A stretch of DNA of 8,221 nt. It comes from Deltaproteobacteria bacterium. GTDB taxonomy: Bacteria > Desulfobacterota > Desulfovibrionia > Desulfovibrionales > Desulfovibrionaceae. Below the pieces are notes generated by a model. It was not told the origin of the DNA. It searched no databases and saw nothing but the letters and a program-made list of their open reading frames with translations. Both the position numbers and the translations under genes were made by a program. Positions 5,703 to 8,221 of the stretch are shown here, piece after piece; positions within the stretch are counted from its first letter, which is position 1; every line of letters begins with the position of its first letter. The stretch covers positions 1-8,221 of the forward strand of contig JAITGZ010000251.1 in NCBI GenBank assembly GCA_031280335.1, written 5' to 3'.

Positions 5703-6212
5703 TTAATCCAGGTGATGCATCAGGGTTTTATAATTTTCGTCTTCAGGGGAGCAGGTGAAGTTCACCCCCAGGGTGGTCTTGGATTTGGTGCGTATAACCC
5801 GGCAGATGCGGCAGGGCATGTACAGGGGGACTTGTTCGTCCGAGACTTGGAAGATCAGTTCAAATTCAACGCCCATGCGGAAAAAGTCTTCATTACTCAC
5901 GCTGGTGTCGCACTCCAGCAAGGCCCCGCCCTGGGCCAGTTCTTTAAGATCGCCGGTTTTGTAAAGTCCGTAGCGGCCATTGTCGGTTTTGAAATACAGG
6001 ATGGCGGACTGGGCTATTTTAAGCCGGGGCGCGGCGCGGCGGTCTTCCGCCGCCGGGGACTGGCTTTCGTCAAGCATGCCACGCTGCTTTTGCAAAAATT
6101 TTTTCACCAGGCCCGTGAGCAGTGAGTCCACGGCAATGTCCAGGCGGTCGGCTTCCTGTTCCAGGGAGATGCACAGCGCTTCGGGCAGTTCAAAGGAGAT
6201 GCTTTTGTTCAT
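5703..6212 (-). CDS. Putative RHH-PilZ protein (c-di-GMP receptor with N-terminal ribbon-helix-helix-like domain)
   Basis: 169 residues. Residues 56-168 look like a PilZ domain, the c-di-GMP receptor: EDRRAAPRL contains the exact RRxxxR motif (Arg58, Arg59, Arg63). The second motif, normally [D/N]xSxxG, appears as ELAQGG (91-96) followed by ALLE, with Glu for Asp/Asn and Ala for Ser. VEFELIF, PCRICRVIRT and TTLGVNFT supply the expected strands of the barrel. Residues 1-42, MNKSISFELPEALCISLEQEADRLDIAVDSLLTGLVKKFL, have the ribbon-helix-helix layout: an alternating strand ending in LPEAL, a helix, a turn at LDIAVDS, a second helix. The protein could be a DNA-binding or dimerising c-di-GMP sensor. 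The N-terminal call is by pattern only and may just be a helical dimer. GAGGA lies 9 nt before the ATG on the minus strand. It follows the sigma-54 regulator by 57 nt, probably in one transcript, and a terminator follows it. Confidence 0.75.
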   Translation of the reverse strand: MNKSISFELPEALCISLEQEADRLDIAVDSLLTGLVKKFLQKQRGMLDESQSPAAEDRRAAPRLKIAQSAILYFKTDNGRYGLYKTGDLKELAQGGALLECDTSVSNEDFFRMGVEFELIFQVSDEQVPLYMPCRICRVIRTKSKTTLGVNFTCSPEDENYKTLMHHLD

Positions 6213-6258
6213 GGCTTTATCCTCAGGGCGTCCTGGGATGGTTATTCATATATTCCGT

Positions 6259-6274
6259 GTTGAAATGCTCTAAA
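6259..6274 (+). repeat. Copy 3 of the recurrent intergenic motif GTTGAAATGCTCTAAA
   Basis: GTTGAAATGCTCTAAA lies in the 57-nt gap between the regulator and the RHH-PilZ gene, overlapping the regulator's stop codon (6270-6272). The preceding bases, ATATTCCGT, match ATATTCCAT before the degenerate copy at 7916, so the shared unit is about 23 nt. No function is known to me. Confidence 0.6.
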
Positions 6275-7757
6275 TATTCAATTCATGCTTTTGTAAAAGT
6301 TCATATAATCTGGCTCTGGAAAGACCCGACACGCGCAGGGCTTCGTTAAAATCTCCGTTGCAGCGGCGGATGAGTTCACCCAGGTAGGCCCGCTCCATCT
6401 GTCGGATGACTTCTTCGCGCGCCTGTTTTATGGTCGGCAGCGCAGAGTAACTCCGGTAGGAAGGCGGGCGTCCCTCCACCGATACATCCGCCTCTTTTTC
6501 CGCCACATTCTCTATTTGGGGCAGTTCCGGCTCGCGCGTCATCCTGTGCGGCGCGGCCTGGTGCCCCAGGTCTCTGGAAGTAACCTTGGAGCGGATCAGG
6601 AACAGGCGCACCTCCTCCGGCAGGTGCTGGGGGTAAAGGCGCTGTTCGGCCACGCCGTTGAGTACGGTGGCGTGTATCACATTGATCAGTTCGCGGATAT
6701 TGCCCGGCCAGGGGTAGAGCTTGAAGGCTTCTACGGTCTCTTCATCCATCTCCTTGGGATCGCACTTCAAACCGGCGCAGATGGACTTGGTGTAGTGCCC
6801 GACCAGCATGGGGATATCTTCTTTGCGGTCGCGTAGCGAAGGCAGTACAATAATCCGGGTGGTGATGCGGTGGTATAGATCCTGCCGGAACGTGCCCTCG
6901 CGCACCATGGCCTCCAAATCTCTGTTGGTGGCCGCAATAATCCTGAAATCGCACTCCACCTCTTTTTTGGCGCTGAGCGGACGGAAGCGCCGCTCCTGGA
7001 TCACCCGCAGCAGGGATTTTTGAATGTTCAGATCCAGTTCGCCAATCTCATCCAGAAAAATACTCCCTTTGTCCGCCTGTTTGAACAGTCCGTCCGTGGA
7101 TTCCACCGCTCCGGTGAAGGATCCCTTGGCATGTCCGAAAAGAATGCTTTCCGCCAGGGTCGCGGGCAGATTGGTGCAGTCCACCACAATGAGCGGATGC
7201 CCGGCGCGGCTGCTGTTTTCATGCACAGCCTTGGCGAAAAGTTCTTTGCCTGTGCCGGTTTCACCCAGAATAAGCACATTGGATCCTGAAGCCGCCACCA
7301 GACTCATCTGGCGCAGACAACGCTCCAAAAGAGGGCTGTTGCCGATGATGCCCACACGTTTTATGTTATCGATATTGTCCCGCGCATGCAAAGCCAGACG
7401 ATGATACAGGCAGCGGCTAAGACTGGTCTTTAATGTATTGACGGAAAAAGGCAGATAAAGAATATCCCACGATCCGGACTGCACCGCGTACTCGGCACCC
7501 TCAGTATCGTTTTCATCCACCACCGCCAGAATATCCGGCGCGCCCGGCAAATGCACCAGGGCGCGGGTGGCAGGCCAGCTGTCTTTACGGTCCGCGCGCA
7601 GAGAATAAATAACAATGGCGCAGCAACGTCCGTTCAAAAGCTCCAGACTTTCTTCGCAGTTGTTACTGTGAACAACCCCGTGGCCCAGAGTCCTGCCCAG
7701 ACCGTCCAGCTTCTCTCTGGCGTCTCCGTTTAGTCCTACGGAAAGAAACAAAGGCAT
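6270..7757 (-). CDS. Sigma-54-dependent enhancer-binding regulator with degenerate receiver domain (NtrC/Fis family)
   Basis: 495 residues in the three-part NtrC layout. Residues 1-118 resemble a receiver domain (AVQSGSWDILYLPF matches the usual A-x-x-x-G-A-x-D-Y-L-x-K-P-F), but the acidic pocket is absent, the phospho-acceptor strand reads AIVIYS without Asp, and the conserved Lys is Leu102. It should not be switched by aspartate phosphorylation. Residues 135-380 are the AAA+ domain: Walker A GETGTGK (165-171), the sigma-54 contact loop GSFTGA (212-217), Walker B SIFLDE (232-237), TNRDLEAMVREGTFRQDLYHRI with arginine fingers, and LYPWPGNIREL. A long polar linker (385-440) precedes the Fis-type helix-turn-helix, RRCNGDFNEALRVSGLSRARLYELLQ (464-489). 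It would activate RpoN promoters by remodelling closed complexes; its targets are unknown, and I see no clear -24/-12 site in the window. AAGGA lies about 10 nt before the ATG. It probably shares a transcript with the RHH-PilZ gene. Confidence 0.93.
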   Translation of the reverse strand: MPLFLSVGLNGDAREKLDGLGRTLGHGVVHSNNCEESLELLNGRCCAIVIYSLRADRKDSWPATRALVHLPGAPDILAVVDENDTEGAEYAVQSGSWDILYLPFSVNTLKTSLSRCLYHRLALHARDNIDNIKRVGIIGNSPLLERCLRQMSLVAASGSNVLILGETGTGKELFAKAVHENSSRAGHPLIVVDCTNLPATLAESILFGHAKGSFTGAVESTDGLFKQADKGSIFLDEIGELDLNIQKSLLRVIQERRFRPLSAKKEVECDFRIIAATNRDLEAMVREGTFRQDLYHRITTRIIVLPSLRDRKEDIPMLVGHYTKSICAGLKCDPKEMDEETVEAFKLYPWPGNIRELINVIHATVLNGVAEQRLYPQHLPEEVRLFLIRSKVTSRDLGHQAAPHRMTREPELPQIENVAEKEADVSVEGRPPSYRSYSALPTIKQAREEVIRQMERAYLGELIRRCNGDFNEALRVSGLSRARLYELLQKHELNI

Positions 7758-7824
7758 CTAATAAACATCCTTGATTTTCAACAATAGGGTTAATCAGGGC
7801 CGCCGCCGCGTACCCCGCCCTGTG

Positions 7825-7930
7825 GGCACCTTGCCGTTGGCCAAGGGGTGGCAAGAATGACGGTACCAAACATGCTCGTTTAGTCCCCCCCCGGCTGATG
7901 GCGGCGATATTCCATGTTGAAAAGGCGTAA
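7825..7930 (+). repeat. Composite intergenic repeat, copy B
   Basis: This is the diverged counterpart of 3933-4040, in the same orientation. Bases 7825-7888 carry CCTTGCCGTT, GCCAAG, GGTGGCAAG, CGG, TACC, AAACATGC and CCCC in the same order as copy A, with a few short deletions. CTTGCC (7830-7835) pairs with GGCAAG (7850-7855), keeping the hairpin. The degenerate motif GTTGAAAAGGCGTAA follows at 7916-7930. It lies in the 233-nt gap between uvrA and the regulator and would be part of the regulator's long 5' leader. Confidence 0.6.
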
Positions 7931-7935
7931 CCATA

Positions 7936-7963
7936 ATTATAGACAACGCGCCTAAGATAACAA
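7936..7963 (-). promoter_or_regulatory. Candidate sigma-70 promoter of the regulator/RHH-PilZ operon
   Basis: On the minus strand TTGTTA (7958-7963) and a perfect TATAAT (7936-7941) are 16 nt apart. Transcription would begin near 7929, leaving a leader of about 170 nt before the regulator's ATG at 7757, within which repeat copy B lies. The promoter is 27 nt past the uvrA stop codon. No terminator is visible after uvrA, so readthrough is also possible. Confidence 0.5.
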
Positions 7964-7990
7964 TAGACAGATTTTTGGCAAGAGTAAATA

Positions 7991-8221
7991 TTAGAGCAGA
8001 AATTTGCCGGTGATGGAATTGGGGTCGCGCATGATTTCTTCGGGCGTGCCGGCGGCTACGATGCGGCCGCCGTTTTCGCCGCCGCCCGGTCCCAGGTCGA
8101 GTACATGGTCTGAGGCGCGGATGACGTCGATATTGTGTTCAATGACCACCACGCTGGCTCCGCGCTCCACCAGCTGGCGCAGTACGCCGATGAGTTTGCC
8201 TACCTCGTGCATGTGCAGGCC
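7991..8221 (-). CDS. uvrA: Excinuclease ABC subunit A, C-terminal fragment (5' end outside the window)
   Basis: The last 76 residues of UvrA, the damage-recognition ATPase of nucleotide excision repair. The frame enters at the window edge with GLHMHEVGKLIGVLRQLVERGASVVVIEHNIDVI, which matches the region after the D-loop of the second ABC ATPase of UvrA and includes the switch His in IEHN. DLGPGGGENGGRIVAAGTPEEI is the diagnostic UvrA tail, and the protein ends ITGKFLL. A UvrA-like paralogue cannot be excluded from this fragment. The gene reads toward the regulator on the same strand. Confidence 0.93.
   Translation of the reverse strand, partial: GLHMHEVGKLIGVLRQLVERGASVVVIEHNIDVIRASDHVLDLGPGGGENGGRIVAAGTPEEIMRDPNSITGKFLL

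Noticed and set aside
5641..5706. Plus-strand 21-codon ORF with AAGGAG six bases before its ATG
   Set aside because: It consists of operator palindromes, the terminator stem and the tail of the RHH-PilZ gene. The peptide resembles nothing and no plus-strand promoter is evident.
7830..7860. Sigma-54 -24/-12 promoter, suggested by TGGCAAG and TTGCC strings
   Set aside because: The GG and GC pairs are not at the required spacing on either strand; the strings are hairpin arms of the repeat.
7663..7869. Minus-strand ORF spanning the regulator's start and the upstream gap
   Set aside because: It overlaps the regulator's 5' end out of frame, runs through repeat copy B and has no family resemblance.
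7988..8003. Reverse-strand copy of the GTTGAAATGCTCTAAA motif at the uvrA stop
   Set aside because: Only TTAGAGCA matches; the rest does not, and it overlaps the coding end of uvrA.

Overview
The window carries accessory metabolism and regulation rather than a core housekeeping cluster. A sigma-54 enhancer-binding regulator, a Tat-exported molybdoenzyme, an AtoE-type transporter, fairly GC-rich coding sequence and gaps full of GC-rich palindromes would fit a Desulfovibrio/Bilophila-like desulfobacterium. That placement is an inference: there is no rRNA and no marker gene apart from the tail of uvrA.

Left block, plus strand (1-3732): an ato-like short-chain acyl operon. It holds a family III (CaiB/BaiF) CoA-transferase cut by one in-frame TAA, a thiolase joined to it by an ATGA overlap, and an AtoE-family short-chain fatty acid transporter 18 nt further on. 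Together they would take up a short-chain acid, activate it by CoA transfer and cleave or condense the acyl-CoA. Here the activation step looks broken.

Gap 3733-4046: no gene. It holds four consecutive GC-rich hairpins, then an element of about 105 nt that recurs in diverged form at 7825-7930.

Right block, minus strand (8221 down to 4047), in order of transcription: the 3' end of uvrA; a gap with a good promoter and the second copy of the repeat; an NtrC-type regulator with a degenerate receiver domain; a small protein that appears to join a ribbon-helix-helix domain to a PilZ (c-di-GMP binding) domain; a terminator; a hicA-hicB toxin-antitoxin pair whose promoter region looks duplicated, each copy with a palindromic operator between its -35 and -10; and msrP, the periplasmic methionine-sulfoxide reductase catalytic subunit, with no msrQ in view.

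The items most worth a second look are the duplicated hicAB promoter-operator, the RHH-PilZ protein next to a phosphorylation-independent enhancer-binding protein, the interrupted CoA-transferase, and the related intergenic elements that bracket the msrP-to-regulator block.
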